11,982 bases of DNA from JAJOKI01 sp964412405 (GCA_964412405.1 CAYPOB010000029.1:1-11982); one strand, 5' to 3'; shown: positions 1 to 6,694, numbered from the stretch's first letter. Numbers and translations are program-made. Notes: generated from the sequence alone by a model not told the origin.

Positions 1-55
1 CAAGGCTTACCTTGTCCCGCTGCATCAATTCGTCATCAACATTTATAATATATGC
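1..55. other. Left-edge intergenic stretch, no complete gene
   Basis: Only 55 bases precede the first gene. They begin with a short inverted repeat (CAAGG at 1-5 and CCTTG at 10-14), which may be cut by the window edge. On the minus strand an ATG at 25-23 opens a frame (MQRDKVSL) that stays open to the edge, so a divergent gene could start here. The plus frame of the first gene is also open to position 2, but the conserved part of that protein starts only at the ATG at 77. I see nothing else I can support. Confidence 0.4.
41..53 (+). promoter_or_regulatory. Probable TATA box of the ACT-domain gene
   Basis: The AT-rich run ATTTATAATATAT matches an archaeal TATA element. A transcription start about 25 nt downstream of its centre would fall around 71-77, next to the ATG at 77. 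The mRNA would then be leaderless or nearly so, and the purine-rich GGGAG at 58-62 would not be needed. The sequence is nearly symmetric in composition and could also serve a divergent gene at the window edge. Confidence 0.45.
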
Positions 56-76
56 TTGGGAGATAATGATAGTAGC

Positions 77-736
77 ATGGAAGCCATCAATTTAATCTGC
101 AAGGATGAGCCAGGCGTGTTGAGAGATATCACGGGCGTCGTGGCAAGACACAGCGGCAACATCCAATACACCCAACAGTTCATTATCGAACGGGGCATTC
201 ATCGAGAAAATGCATCCATCTATATGAAAGTTGACGATATCGGGGATATAGATGCACTCGCAGCGGATTTGAATTCACTGGACGCCGTGTTCGAGGTTAT
301 GGCCCACCCATCCTTTGAAGAAATATTTGGGTCAAGAGTTATCATCATCGGCGGTGGCGCACAAGTAGCACAGGTCGCAATGGGTGCGGTCAATGAGGCG
401 GACCGGCATAATATTCGGGGCGAAAAAATTAGCGTTGATACGATTCCACTGGTCGGAGAGGAGGCAGTTGCAGATGCCATAAACGCCATAGCACGCCTTC
501 CTCGGGCGGCCATCCTGGTTCTGGCGGGGGCGCTCATGGGTGGACGAATTACCGAGGAGGTCAAGAAACTGCGTGAAAGTGGAATCCCTGTCGTTGCGTT
601 GAATATGGCGGGCAGCGTGCCAGACGCGGCAGACCTGGTCGTGAGCGACCCAATACAGGCCGGGACGTTTGCAGTGATGCATGTGGCAAAGACAGCGGTA
701 TTCGATATCAATAATATAAAGGGACGGCGATTTTAA
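77..736 (+). CDS. ACT-domain protein, DUF5612-like family
   Basis: This 219-residue protein has an N-terminal ACT domain (about 1-78, with the typical opening DEPGVLRDITG at 10-20). A second, C-terminal domain follows (about 85-215), beginning with a hydrophobic strand and a GGG turn (RVIIIGGG, 87-94). The motif NEADRHNIRGE (106-116) and the segment LVLAGALMGG (147-156) match what I recall of the archaeal family with a C-terminal DUF5612 domain. ACT domains usually bind small ligands, often amino acids, to regulate metabolic enzymes, so a regulatory role in amino-acid metabolism is an inference; no catalytic residues are evident. A TTG at 56 would add seven residues, but conservation starts at the ATG at 77. 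The protein is cytosolic, with no membrane segment. Its stop codon overlaps that of the convergent Cas4-like gene by a few bases. Confidence 0.8.
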   Translation: MEAINLICKDEPGVLRDITGVVARHSGNIQYTQQFIIERGIHRENASIYMKVDDIGDIDALAADLNSLDAVFEVMAHPSFEEIFGSRVIIIGGGAQVAQVAMGAVNEADRHNIRGEKISVDTIPLVGEEAVADAINAIARLPRAAILVLAGALMGGRITEEVKKLRESGIPVVALNMAGSVPDAADLVVSDPIQAGTFAVMHVAKTAVFDINNIKGRRF

Positions 737-1557
737 AAAAATTTCGAAAGCAGCGAACTCTCTGTTCTGCATAATTCCATAAATCCACAAGAACTGCACT
801 GTGCTTTTTCTGAGCGCTCTGGAAGTGCACCATCTTTTATCTTTTTCACCTTGTCTAAAATTTGCAGGACTTTTCTGCGATCGGCATGTCTGATATTCGC
901 CTCGCGGAATTCCCCATAACGGCAATATTCGACGAGGGCGCGCCTTACTATCGTATCAAATTCCTCTTCGATGAGGATTGCATATGCGGTCAGCTGTAGT
1001 TTGTCGTTCTTCCAGATTCCATATTCAGGTTTGTTACCAGTTTTGATAATAGATGGAAAAAGCTCACCATCGATTTGTATTATCTTATCTGGACACCCCG
1101 TCATGTCGAAACGCTTGGAATATAATTGATGCTGCACCTTCCACGGCGTAATCTGCTGGATTAACATCTCCCAAGAGTTGTCAATGCCTTTTTCAAGACC
1201 TGTGGCTATTATTTCAACATCGATTTTTGATTTATATTCCTCGAGTTGTACCTCGGATATATCCTTCAGTTCATTTCGATATATGGTCTGAATCCTATTT
1301 GCCACTTCATCCAATTGGATAGCCAGCACACCCGAATAAGGGACCCCGACAAGTTCAGACTCCTTCTTAAGAAAGACTTCCTTCGGAAGACCTTCGGTTT
1401 GAAACAGCGATGGAAACTGGAATGCAAGCTCTTTGAGCAGCAGGCGTTCGATGTGTTCAGGAGTGATGACCTCATTGCGTTCGTGTCCGCGAGACGTAAA
1501 ATAAACCTGGCGCGGACATGATAGGTATAATCTCAAATCAGAAACTCTTATCGTCAA
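733..1557 (-). CDS. Cas4/Dna2-like Fe-S PD-(D/E)XK protein
   Basis: This 274-residue protein has the layout of the Cas4/DUF83 branch of RecB-like nucleases. An early cysteine sits in YLSCPRQVYF (C14), a nuclease core in the middle, and three more cysteines near the end (C254, C257, C263), enough for a 4Fe-4S cluster. In the core I see GCPDKI (metal-binding candidate D157), the lysine of KTG (K172) and the downstream Q-x3-Y helix motif (Q188, Y192). The acidic residue expected two positions before K172 is an isoleucine (PSIIKTG), so the ExK pair is incomplete. Active members are 5'-3' DNA exonucleases or prespacer trimmers, but no cas gene or CRISPR array is present, so this is a solo member. 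It starts with TTG one base after the cdc6 stop and is very probably co-transcribed and translationally coupled. A role in replication or repair is inferred from context. Confidence 0.8.
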   Translation of the reverse strand: MTIRVSDLRLYLSCPRQVYFTSRGHERNEVITPEHIERLLLKELAFQFPSLFQTEGLPKEVFLKKESELVGVPYSGVLAIQLDEVANRIQTIYRNELKDISEVQLEEYKSKIDVEIIATGLEKGIDNSWEMLIQQITPWKVQHQLYSKRFDMTGCPDKIIQIDGELFPSIIKTGNKPEYGIWKNDKLQLTAYAILIEEEFDTIVRRALVEYCRYGEFREANIRHADRRKVLQILDKVKKIKDGALPERSEKAQCSSCGFMELCRTESSLLSKFF

Positions 1558-1558
1558 C

Positions 1559-2677
1559 CTAAATACTCTCCAGCCCGTTCAAAATTTCATCGGCGGTGTA
1601 TCGTGACGAGATAGTTCTGCTACGTCCTCTCCTGCCGCCACTGATGTAATCTATATTGATCAGTTTGACCGACTCCAGTTTATTCAGCATGTCATGGTAT
1701 CGAGTGTATCCCAATCTCGTGTCTTCTTGGAATTTTTTATAGAGCTCTCCCGCCCTGATCGCTCCACTTTCGGTGATCAATTTTAGAAGAGTCTGTTCGT
1801 CATTTCGCAGGAGGCGAATCGAGTGTGCAAGGTGCACGAGTTTTGAGCTCTCATATGCTTCATCCACATCTTCTGTTGATATTTGCTTACTTGCTCTGCG
1901 TTCTGCATTAAACCCAGCTCGCTTGAGCAGGTCAATGCCAACCCGCAGGTCCCTGGAAGTTTCGACACAATCGACGATAATATCCAGGATATCTGCGGGA
2001 ACCACATCCGGGAAAAATCCATGTTTTATCCTGTTTCTCAAGATATCATGAATTTCAGCGCGCGCATATGGTGGGAAGCAAATTTCTTGCGGCAAAAATA
2101 CCGAGTTAACCCTTGGGTCCAGAACACAGTGCATCCTCGTCTCACTCAACACGCCTATAACTCCGATTTTCGCTCCAGGATATACCTCATGTGCCCGTAA
2201 AAGTGGATACAAGACACTATTTACCTCGTTTTCGTGGAAAAGGTAATTGATATCATCCAGCGCGACCACAAGTACTCTGCTTTTTTCAATGAGATGTTTT
2301 GCTATCTCACCAAAGAGCTTTTTAGAGGAAATCCCAGATGTGGGAGGCATATGACCATATATCTTCCGGAATATTTGGGAAAAAATGGCATACTTGGTAT
2401 TATTCACCTGGCAGTTGACGTGGACTGGAATGACCGATGATGTGTGTTTCTCGATTTCTTCAAACACCTTGTGAACTGCGGTCGTCTTACCAGTTCCAGG
2501 TGGACCGAGACAAAGCGTATTGATGGGGTGCATCGCCCTAACAGCCGGGCGCATGTTAAATGTCAGTGCCTCTATCTGGTCGCCCCGGTGAAGAAAATGT
2601 TCTGGCATATGGCCTAATTCGAACATCTCGCCGTTTTTGAAAATCGTTTGATCCCACGACAGCATATCCTCTGGCAT
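1559..2677 (-). CDS. cdc6: Orc1/Cdc6-type replication initiator (second-paralog type)
   Basis: This AAA+ ATPase of about 372 residues carries the Orc1/Cdc6 layout. Numbered from the upstream GTG at 2683, Walker A is GPPGTGKTT (60-68), Walker B is VVALDD (139-144), the conserved LDPRVNS follows sensor 1 (188-194), and sensor 2 is SRDLRVGIDLLKRAG (243-257). A C-terminal winged helix (about 285-370) has a basic wing, GGRRGRSR (349-356). Such proteins bind origin DNA and load MCM. Walker B ends in DD rather than the usual DE, and sensor 1 reads GVLSET rather than GISND. From memory this resembles the second Cdc6 paralog of methanogens more than canonical Orc1, so its origin binding or ATPase cycle may differ. 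The ATG at 2677 is preferred because GAGAGGGG lies 5 nt upstream; the GTG at 2683 sits too close to it. The gene is divergent from the nuclease-mcm unit. Confidence 0.92.
   Translation of the reverse strand: MPEDMLSWDQTIFKNGEMFELGHMPEHFLHRGDQIEALTFNMRPAVRAMHPINTLCLGPPGTGKTTAVHKVFEEIEKHTSSVIPVHVNCQVNNTKYAIFSQIFRKIYGHMPPTSGISSKKLFGEIAKHLIEKSRVLVVALDDINYLFHENEVNSVLYPLLRAHEVYPGAKIGVIGVLSETRMHCVLDPRVNSVFLPQEICFPPYARAEIHDILRNRIKHGFFPDVVPADILDIIVDCVETSRDLRVGIDLLKRAGFNAERRASKQISTEDVDEAYESSKLVHLAHSIRLLRNDEQTLLKLITESGAIRAGELYKKFQEDTRLGYTRYHDMLNKLESVKLINIDYISGGRRGRSRTISSRYTADEILNGLESI
1566..1571 (-). promoter_or_regulatory. Ribosome binding site of the Cas4-like gene
   Basis: GGAGAG on the minus strand lies inside the last codons of cdc6, 8 nt before the TTG start at 1557. 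It supports that unusual start codon and points to translational coupling of the two genes. Confidence 0.6.
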
Positions 2678-2730
2678 TTTCACCCCTCTCTATTACTTTC
2701 ACTCTACTCTTAGATTAGCTTTTTTATTGG

Positions 2731-2751
2731 ATATAATGTATAGCATTATAT
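2731..2751. promoter_or_regulatory. Inverted repeat in the divergent cdc6 / nuclease-mcm promoter region
   Basis: The arms ATATAATG (2731-2738) and CATTATAT (2744-2751) are perfect reverse complements separated by TATAG. Each arm resembles a TATA element on one strand. The right arm would place a plus-strand start near 2772-2776, just before the nuclease gene. The left arm read on the minus strand would give a cdc6 leader of about 30 nt containing GAGAGGGG. It could be a symmetric pair of core promoters, an operator for a dimeric regulator, or both. The roughly 100-bp intergenic region (2678-2781) is AT-rich and otherwise unremarkable; I do not see an origin recognition box. Confidence 0.5.
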
Positions 2752-2781
2752 GTCATCAACATCAATAAAAATGCGAGAAAA

Positions 2782-3261
2782 ATGACCGAATTTGAACGCG
2801 AACTGGCAAAGTCCTTCAATATATCCTTTGAGCGCAACCAGATCGATGGCATCGCATATAGGATCAAACAGCACAGATTTTCCTCACAGGCGTTGGACGT
2901 GCTGGTCGATTCACTAAATCCAGATTACTATCTGGGTATTGAGTGTAAGAGCGTATCGACAAAAAAGGGAGCGAGCGCACTCTATTTCACCCAGCACTTT
3001 AGCACCGATAAAAATGGTGCACACCAGATCGAGCGCATCGATGAGTTTCTCAAAAAATCAGGCAGAACGGGATTTCTGGCCATTGAACTTAGAAAGGGCG
3101 TCGGGAGACCAAGGGAAGCATATATAATTAAATGGCATGAATTGAAGAAGCGCTATGACGACGATTCTGTTGGTTTCACCGTGGACGAACTCATGGAACT
3201 ACCGCAGATCGATCGGGATGGCGCCAATTACGTAATTGACCCACGACTATGGAGACGTTGA
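2782..3261 (+). CDS. Hjc-like PD-(D/E)XK nuclease upstream of MCM
   Basis: This 159-residue protein has the signature order of an archaeal Holliday-junction-resolvase-like nuclease. An N-terminal helix carries E5 and E7 (FERELAKSF), then the metal-binding aspartate D39 with D43 in DVLVDS, then a strand with the ExK pair E54/K56 (GIECKS), then a helix with H81-Q82 (HQIERI). All expected catalytic residues are present, unlike in the Cas4-like protein across the divergent promoter. The N-terminal region differs from classical Hjc, so cleavage of four-way junctions is an inference; a flap or replication-fork nuclease is equally possible. It is cytosolic, with no signal or membrane segment. Its stop lies 3 nt before the mcm start, so the two are almost certainly co-transcribed. 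The ATG at 2782 follows a weak purine-rich stretch (GCGAGAAAA); the leader is likely very short. Confidence 0.75.
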   Translation: MTEFERELAKSFNISFERNQIDGIAYRIKQHRFSSQALDVLVDSLNPDYYLGIECKSVSTKKGASALYFTQHFSTDKNGAHQIERIDEFLKKSGRTGFLAIELRKGVGRPREAYIIKWHELKKRYDDDSVGFTVDELMELPQIDRDGANYVIDPRLWRR

Positions 3262-3264
3262 AAA

Positions 3265-5352
3265 ATGCCAGAATATTCAACAGTTCCCAAATGGGAGGAA
3301 TTTTTCAAGCAGTACTATGAAGCGCACATTCTTCAGTTAGCAAATGAATATCCAGAAGGGCGCACCCTGATCGTCGAGTACCATGATATCGAGAAATATG
3401 ATTTGGGTTTAGCGGATGCACTGTTGGAGAGTCCTCAGGCAGTTGTGTCAGATATGGAAGATGCCCTCAGAATCATCGATATTCCAATTGATGTACGCTT
3501 GGATGATGTGCATGTCAGGGTGACCAAACTCCCCAAGAGGGCGCAGATTAGGGATTTAAGAAGTCAACATATCTCCAAATTAATCGCGATAGAGGGGTTG
3601 GTGCGAAAGGCTACTGCAGTGCGTCCCAAAATAACCAGCGCCGCATTCGAGTGCTTGCGATGTGAACACATCACATATGTACTGCAAACTGTGACAAAAT
3701 TCAATGAGCCATACGTCTGTGAAAACGTGTCATGCGGCAGAAATGGCCCATTTAAATTGAATATCAGTGAATCGACTTTCGTGGATGCACAGAAACTGCA
3801 GATACAGGAATCTCCAGAAGAGTTGAGAGGAGGAGAACAGCCACAGACATTAGATGTGAATATAGAGGACGATCTAACGGGAATAGTTGCGCCAGGCGAC
3901 AGGGTGATCGTTACGGGGATTCTGCATACATATCAGCGCACCAGTCCCGGTGGAAAGAGCGCGTTTTTTGACATATTTCTCGAATGCATTTCGATCGAAA
4001 TGGAGGAACAGGAGTTCGAGGAACTGGACATCTCCAAGGAAGACAAGGAGGCGATTCTTAAGTTATCTGAAAATCCAGACATTTATAAAACCGTGGTCAA
4101 CTCAATTGCCCCGTCTATTTTTGGCTATGAACATGTGAAGGAAGCGATGGCACTCCAATTGTTCTCAGGAGTGGCAAAGCTACTGCCAGACGGCACGCGA
4201 ATCAGGGGAGATGTTCACATGTTATTAGTTGGAGATCCGGGCACAGCGAAATCTCAAATGCTTCGCTACATAACAAAGCTTGCGCCGCGAGGAATCTACA
4301 CAAGTGGAAAGAGCACGACATCAGCCGGATTAACCGCCACCGCCGTTAAAGACGAATTTGGAGATGGACGCTGGACGCTTGAAGCAGGCGCACTTGTGCT
4401 CGCCGACAAGGGAATAGCAGCGGTGGATGAGTTGGATAAAATGAAGTCAGATGATCGAAGTGCACTGCACGAGGCGATGGAGCAGCAAACTATCTCGGTT
4501 GCCAAAGCAGGCATCATAGCCACGCTCAGATGCAGATGCTCTCTGCTGGGCGCCGCTAACCCAAAACATGGAAGGTTTGATAGATATACGTCAATATCGG
4601 AACAGATCAACATATCACCGGCACTACTATCCCGATTTGACCTGATATTCCCTCTCGCAGATGAACCAGATATAGAACTGGATAAAAACATCGCTGAGCA
4701 TATTCTACGGACGCATTACGCAGGAGAGCTCTCGGAACATGCCAAAAACTTCCCAGGTGGCAGGATAACCGAAGAAGATGTGAAATCCGCAATGGAGGTA
4801 ATCCGCCCCGACATCGAACCAGACCTGCTGAGAAAATATATCGCCTATGCCAGGAGGATTTACCCCATACTCATCGATGAATCGCGCCAGAAATTGATCG
4901 ATTTCTATCTCGGGTTGCGAAGGCAGGGGATAGGTGTCAATTCCCCGGTACCAGTGACAGCGCGTCAACTAGAGGCGCTGGTACGGCTATCAGAGGCAAG
5001 TGCCAGGATTAGATTGAGCGACTCCGTTACAGAAGATGATGCAAACCGTGCCATCAACATAGTAGAGGCATGCCTTAAACAGGTTGGAGTCGACCCCGAA
5101 ACCGGGATGCTCGACGTAGACGTCATAGCGGTGGGCACCAGCAAAAGCCAGCGTGACAAAATCAAGGTACTGCGCGATATTATACGGGAGCTCGAGCGCG
5201 AGCATGGAGGTGTGGCGCCCATAGAGAACATCTATGATAAAGGCGAAGAAAACGGCATATTGAGAGACACCGCAGAGGAAATCATATCTAAACTAAAACA
5301 GCAGGGTGATATCTACGAACATACTGTAGGTTTTATCAAATTGGTAAGATAA
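3265..5352 (+). CDS. mcm: MCM replicative DNA helicase
   Basis: This is a full-length 695-residue archaeal MCM. The N-terminal part holds the helical A-domain (about 1-95), a zinc motif with C130, C133, C152 and C157, and the OB-fold (to about 245). The AAA+ core has Walker A GDPGTAKS (323-330), Walker B AAVDELDKM (385-393), sensor 1 around N432 (GAANP) and the arginine finger SRFD (456-459). The C-terminal lid (about 500-605) and a winged helix (about 630-695) complete it. As a hexamer it unwinds duplex DNA at replication forks with 3'-5' polarity and is loaded by Orc/Cdc6, whose gene lies divergently upstream. I see no intein and no missing key residue. It starts 3 nt after the Hjc-like gene and its TAA shares one base with the ATG of the DUF424 gene, so all three form one transcription unit. 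Confidence 0.97.
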   Translation: MPEYSTVPKWEEFFKQYYEAHILQLANEYPEGRTLIVEYHDIEKYDLGLADALLESPQAVVSDMEDALRIIDIPIDVRLDDVHVRVTKLPKRAQIRDLRSQHISKLIAIEGLVRKATAVRPKITSAAFECLRCEHITYVLQTVTKFNEPYVCENVSCGRNGPFKLNISESTFVDAQKLQIQESPEELRGGEQPQTLDVNIEDDLTGIVAPGDRVIVTGILHTYQRTSPGGKSAFFDIFLECISIEMEEQEFEELDISKEDKEAILKLSENPDIYKTVVNSIAPSIFGYEHVKEAMALQLFSGVAKLLPDGTRIRGDVHMLLVGDPGTAKSQMLRYITKLAPRGIYTSGKSTTSAGLTATAVKDEFGDGRWTLEAGALVLADKGIAAVDELDKMKSDDRSALHEAMEQQTISVAKAGIIATLRCRCSLLGAANPKHGRFDRYTSISEQINISPALLSRFDLIFPLADEPDIELDKNIAEHILRTHYAGELSEHAKNFPGGRITEEDVKSAMEVIRPDIEPDLLRKYIAYARRIYPILIDESRQKLIDFYLGLRRQGIGVNSPVPVTARQLEALVRLSEASARIRLSDSVTEDDANRAINIVEACLKQVGVDPETGMLDVDVIAVGTSKSQRDKIKVLRDIIRELEREHGGVAPIENIYDKGEENGILRDTAEEIISKLKQQGDIYEHTVGFIKLVR

Positions 5353-5642
5353 TGTATCTCAAAATATATCAAACAGAATCCAAAATTATGGTCGCAGTGT
5401 GCGATCAGGAGCTTATCGGCAAAACGTTCTGCGAGGGAGAACTAACCATCCAAGCAACTGAGGAATTTTATAAAGGAGATATCGCCACCACTTCAGAAGT
5501 GGGAAAAGCCCTTGAAGAAGCGACCATTGTAAATCTATTGGGGGAAAAGGCGGTGGCGTGTGCGGTAAAAAAGGGATATATCGACCGAGAGAACGTTCTG
5601 ATCGTGGACGGCGTGCCGCACGCACAATGGGTTCGACTGTGA
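5352..5642 (+). CDS. DUF424 family archaeal protein
   Basis: This 96-residue protein matches the small archaeal DUF424 family in length and sequence. It opens with MYLKIYQTESKIMVAVCDQE, has GKTFCEGEL (about 23-31), a central EEATIVNLLGEKAV segment (about 55-68) and ends in VDGVPHAQWVRL. The family has no established biochemical function. It is a small cytosolic protein, and its genomic company, as I recall, is information-processing genes such as NMD3. Here its ATG overlaps the mcm stop by one base (TAATG), a strong sign of translational coupling. The next informational gene, nmd3, lies beyond the inserted metal transporter. A nucleic-acid- or ribosome-related role is only an inference from that context. 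Confidence 0.88.
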   Translation: MYLKIYQTESKIMVAVCDQELIGKTFCEGELTIQATEEFYKGDIATTSEVGKALEEATIVNLLGEKAVACAVKKGYIDRENVLIVDGVPHAQWVRL

Positions 5643-5658
5643 ATCAACTTGATGGGAT

Positions 5659-5683
5659 GATATTAATATCAAAAATATTTATG
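5659..5683 (+). promoter_or_regulatory. Candidate promoter and palindromic operator of the CDF gene
   Basis: A perfect 12-bp palindrome, GATATTAATATC (5659-5670), sits directly upstream of an AT-rich TATA-like stretch, AAAAATATTTATG (5671-5683). Just upstream is a smaller inverted repeat, ATCAA-C-TTGAT (5643-5653). A start site would fall near 5700, giving a leader of about 40 nt that carries GGAG (5729-5732), 7 nt before the ATG at 5740. A palindrome abutting a TATA box is a plausible site for a metal-responsive repressor, but AT-rich palindromes also arise by chance. Confidence 0.45.
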
Positions 5684-5739
5684 TTCGTTCGGATAGATGT
5701 TTTCTACAAAGCCCAACTTGAAGAGTATGGAGTCATTTT

Positions 5740-6657
5740 ATGACAATGAAACATGCGCATAAACCTAAAACCAAGGATTCCTTAGCTCATCTACATGAAT
5801 ATAAAAGCATAGAGCGAAGCAAGCTAAAGCTTGTAATGGCCATTACTGGAATCGTAATGATCTTTCAGGTAATAGGCAGCATTCTAACAAATAGTTTAGC
5901 TTTATTTAGTGATGCAGGTCATATGTTCACCCATTTCTTCGCTTTAGGAATTAGTTTTGGAGCGATCATTATAGCCTGTAAGGAACCCTGTCACCATAGG
6001 ACGTATGGTTTTTATCGGATAGAAATTCTTGCAGCACTTTTTAACAGCCTCTTCCTCTTCGCTGTGACAGCCTTCATCTTTTTCGAAGGGATTATGCGAC
6101 TCATTAGTCCCGAACCAGTTTTAGGGCTTCAAATGTTCCTCGTAGCATTGATCGGTCTTAGTGTAAATGTAATAAGTGTATTAATTTTGCGTGGAAGCAC
6201 AAGGGACGACATCAACACCAAAGGAATTTTTATCCATGTGATAGCAGATACGGTATCTTCTGTCGTAATTGTCTTCGGAGCAATTATCATGTATTTTACC
6301 GGCTGGTATATTTTAGATCCCCTACTGGGCATCGGCGTTTCTTTGGTGATTTTTGTTTGGGCATGGGGGCTTTTTAAGGATTCTATCAATATTTTATTAG
6401 AGACCGCGCCAAAGGGAATTAACATAGATGACGTAAGCGCCGAACTTAAAAAAGAAGTCCCTGAGATTGAAGATATTTGCGATATGCATATCTGGGAGAT
6501 TACTTCAAATATGTATTCATTAACAGCACATATAGTGATTGATAATATGGGCCATGAAAAATCAAAAGAAATTCTTAACAGAATAAATAAATTACTGAAC
6601 GAAAGATATAATATTGAGCATACTACAATCCAGTTTGATATATGCAGTTTGCATTAG
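5740..6657 (+). CDS. Cation diffusion facilitator (Zn/Co/Cd efflux type)
   Basis: This 305-residue inner-membrane protein has about six hydrophobic helices (roughly 28-50, 56-80, 95-120, 128-150, 163-186, 189-215) and a C-terminal cytosolic domain (about 220-305) typical of the CDF family, which exports divalent metals in exchange for protons. The helix V metal motif is HVIAD (H166, D170). The helix II motif is DAGHMFTH, so the usual HxxxD is HxxxH (H61, H65), which may shift metal preference. The N-terminus is His-rich (HAHKPK, HLHEY). A clear GGAG precedes the ATG. Sixty-base blocks that I counted are 40, 32 and 30 percent GC, against 55 in mcm and 52 in nmd3, and AT-ending codons dominate. 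With its own promoter and its position between DUF424 and nmd3, this suggests acquisition by transfer. The exact metal is unknown. Confidence 0.92.
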   Translation: MTMKHAHKPKTKDSLAHLHEYKSIERSKLKLVMAITGIVMIFQVIGSILTNSLALFSDAGHMFTHFFALGISFGAIIIACKEPCHHRTYGFYRIEILAALFNSLFLFAVTAFIFFEGIMRLISPEPVLGLQMFLVALIGLSVNVISVLILRGSTRDDINTKGIFIHVIADTVSSVVIVFGAIIMYFTGWYILDPLLGIGVSLVIFVWAWGLFKDSINILLETAPKGINIDDVSAELKKEVPEIEDICDMHIWEITSNMYSLTAHIVIDNMGHEKSKEILNRINKLLNERYNIEHTTIQFDICSLH

Positions 6658-6666
6658 TAACAAAAT

Positions 6667-6694
6667 TTCCCGAAGGAATATTTACATATAAAGG
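6667..6694 (+). promoter_or_regulatory. Short hairpin and probable promoter before nmd3
   Basis: The 68-bp gap between the transporter and nmd3 holds a small hairpin, TTCC-CGAA-GGAA (6667-6678), and then AT-rich TATA-like sequence (AATATTTACATATAAAG, 6677-6693). A start near 6705-6713 would leave a short leader with GAGGT at 6711-6715, about 10 nt before the ATG at 6726. So nmd3 probably has its own promoter rather than relying on read-through from mcm. Confidence 0.4.

Noticed and set aside
1..25. Divergent gene starting at the ATG at 25 on the minus strand
   Set aside because: Only eight codons are visible before the window edge, which is too little to support a gene call.
332..925. 197-residue minus-strand frame spanning the ACT-domain gene end and the Cas4-like gene end
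   Set aside because: It overlaps two well-supported genes in other frames and resembles no family I know.
733..1557. CRISPR-Cas adaptation gene (cas4) suggesting a CRISPR locus
   Set aside because: No repeat-spacer array and no cas1, cas2 or effector gene is present. The gene is coupled to cdc6, so it is a solo Cas4-like protein.
2678..2781. Replication origin between cdc6 and the nuclease-mcm unit
   Set aside because: Archaeal origins often lie beside cdc6, and the gap is AT-rich, but it is only about 100 bp and I see no repeated origin recognition boxes with the usual G-run. Kept as a promoter region only.
3265..5352. Intein in MCM
   Set aside because: Archaeal mcm genes often carry inteins at the Walker A region, but the AAA+ core is continuous here and the protein is of normal length.
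5558..5743. Small plus-strand frame bridging DUF424 and the transporter
   Set aside because: It starts inside DUF424 in another frame and its tail covers the transporter promoter; no ribosome binding site or domain is seen.
6667..6678. Terminator hairpin after the CDF gene
   Set aside because: The stem is only four base pairs and is not followed by a T-run, so I do not call it a terminator.
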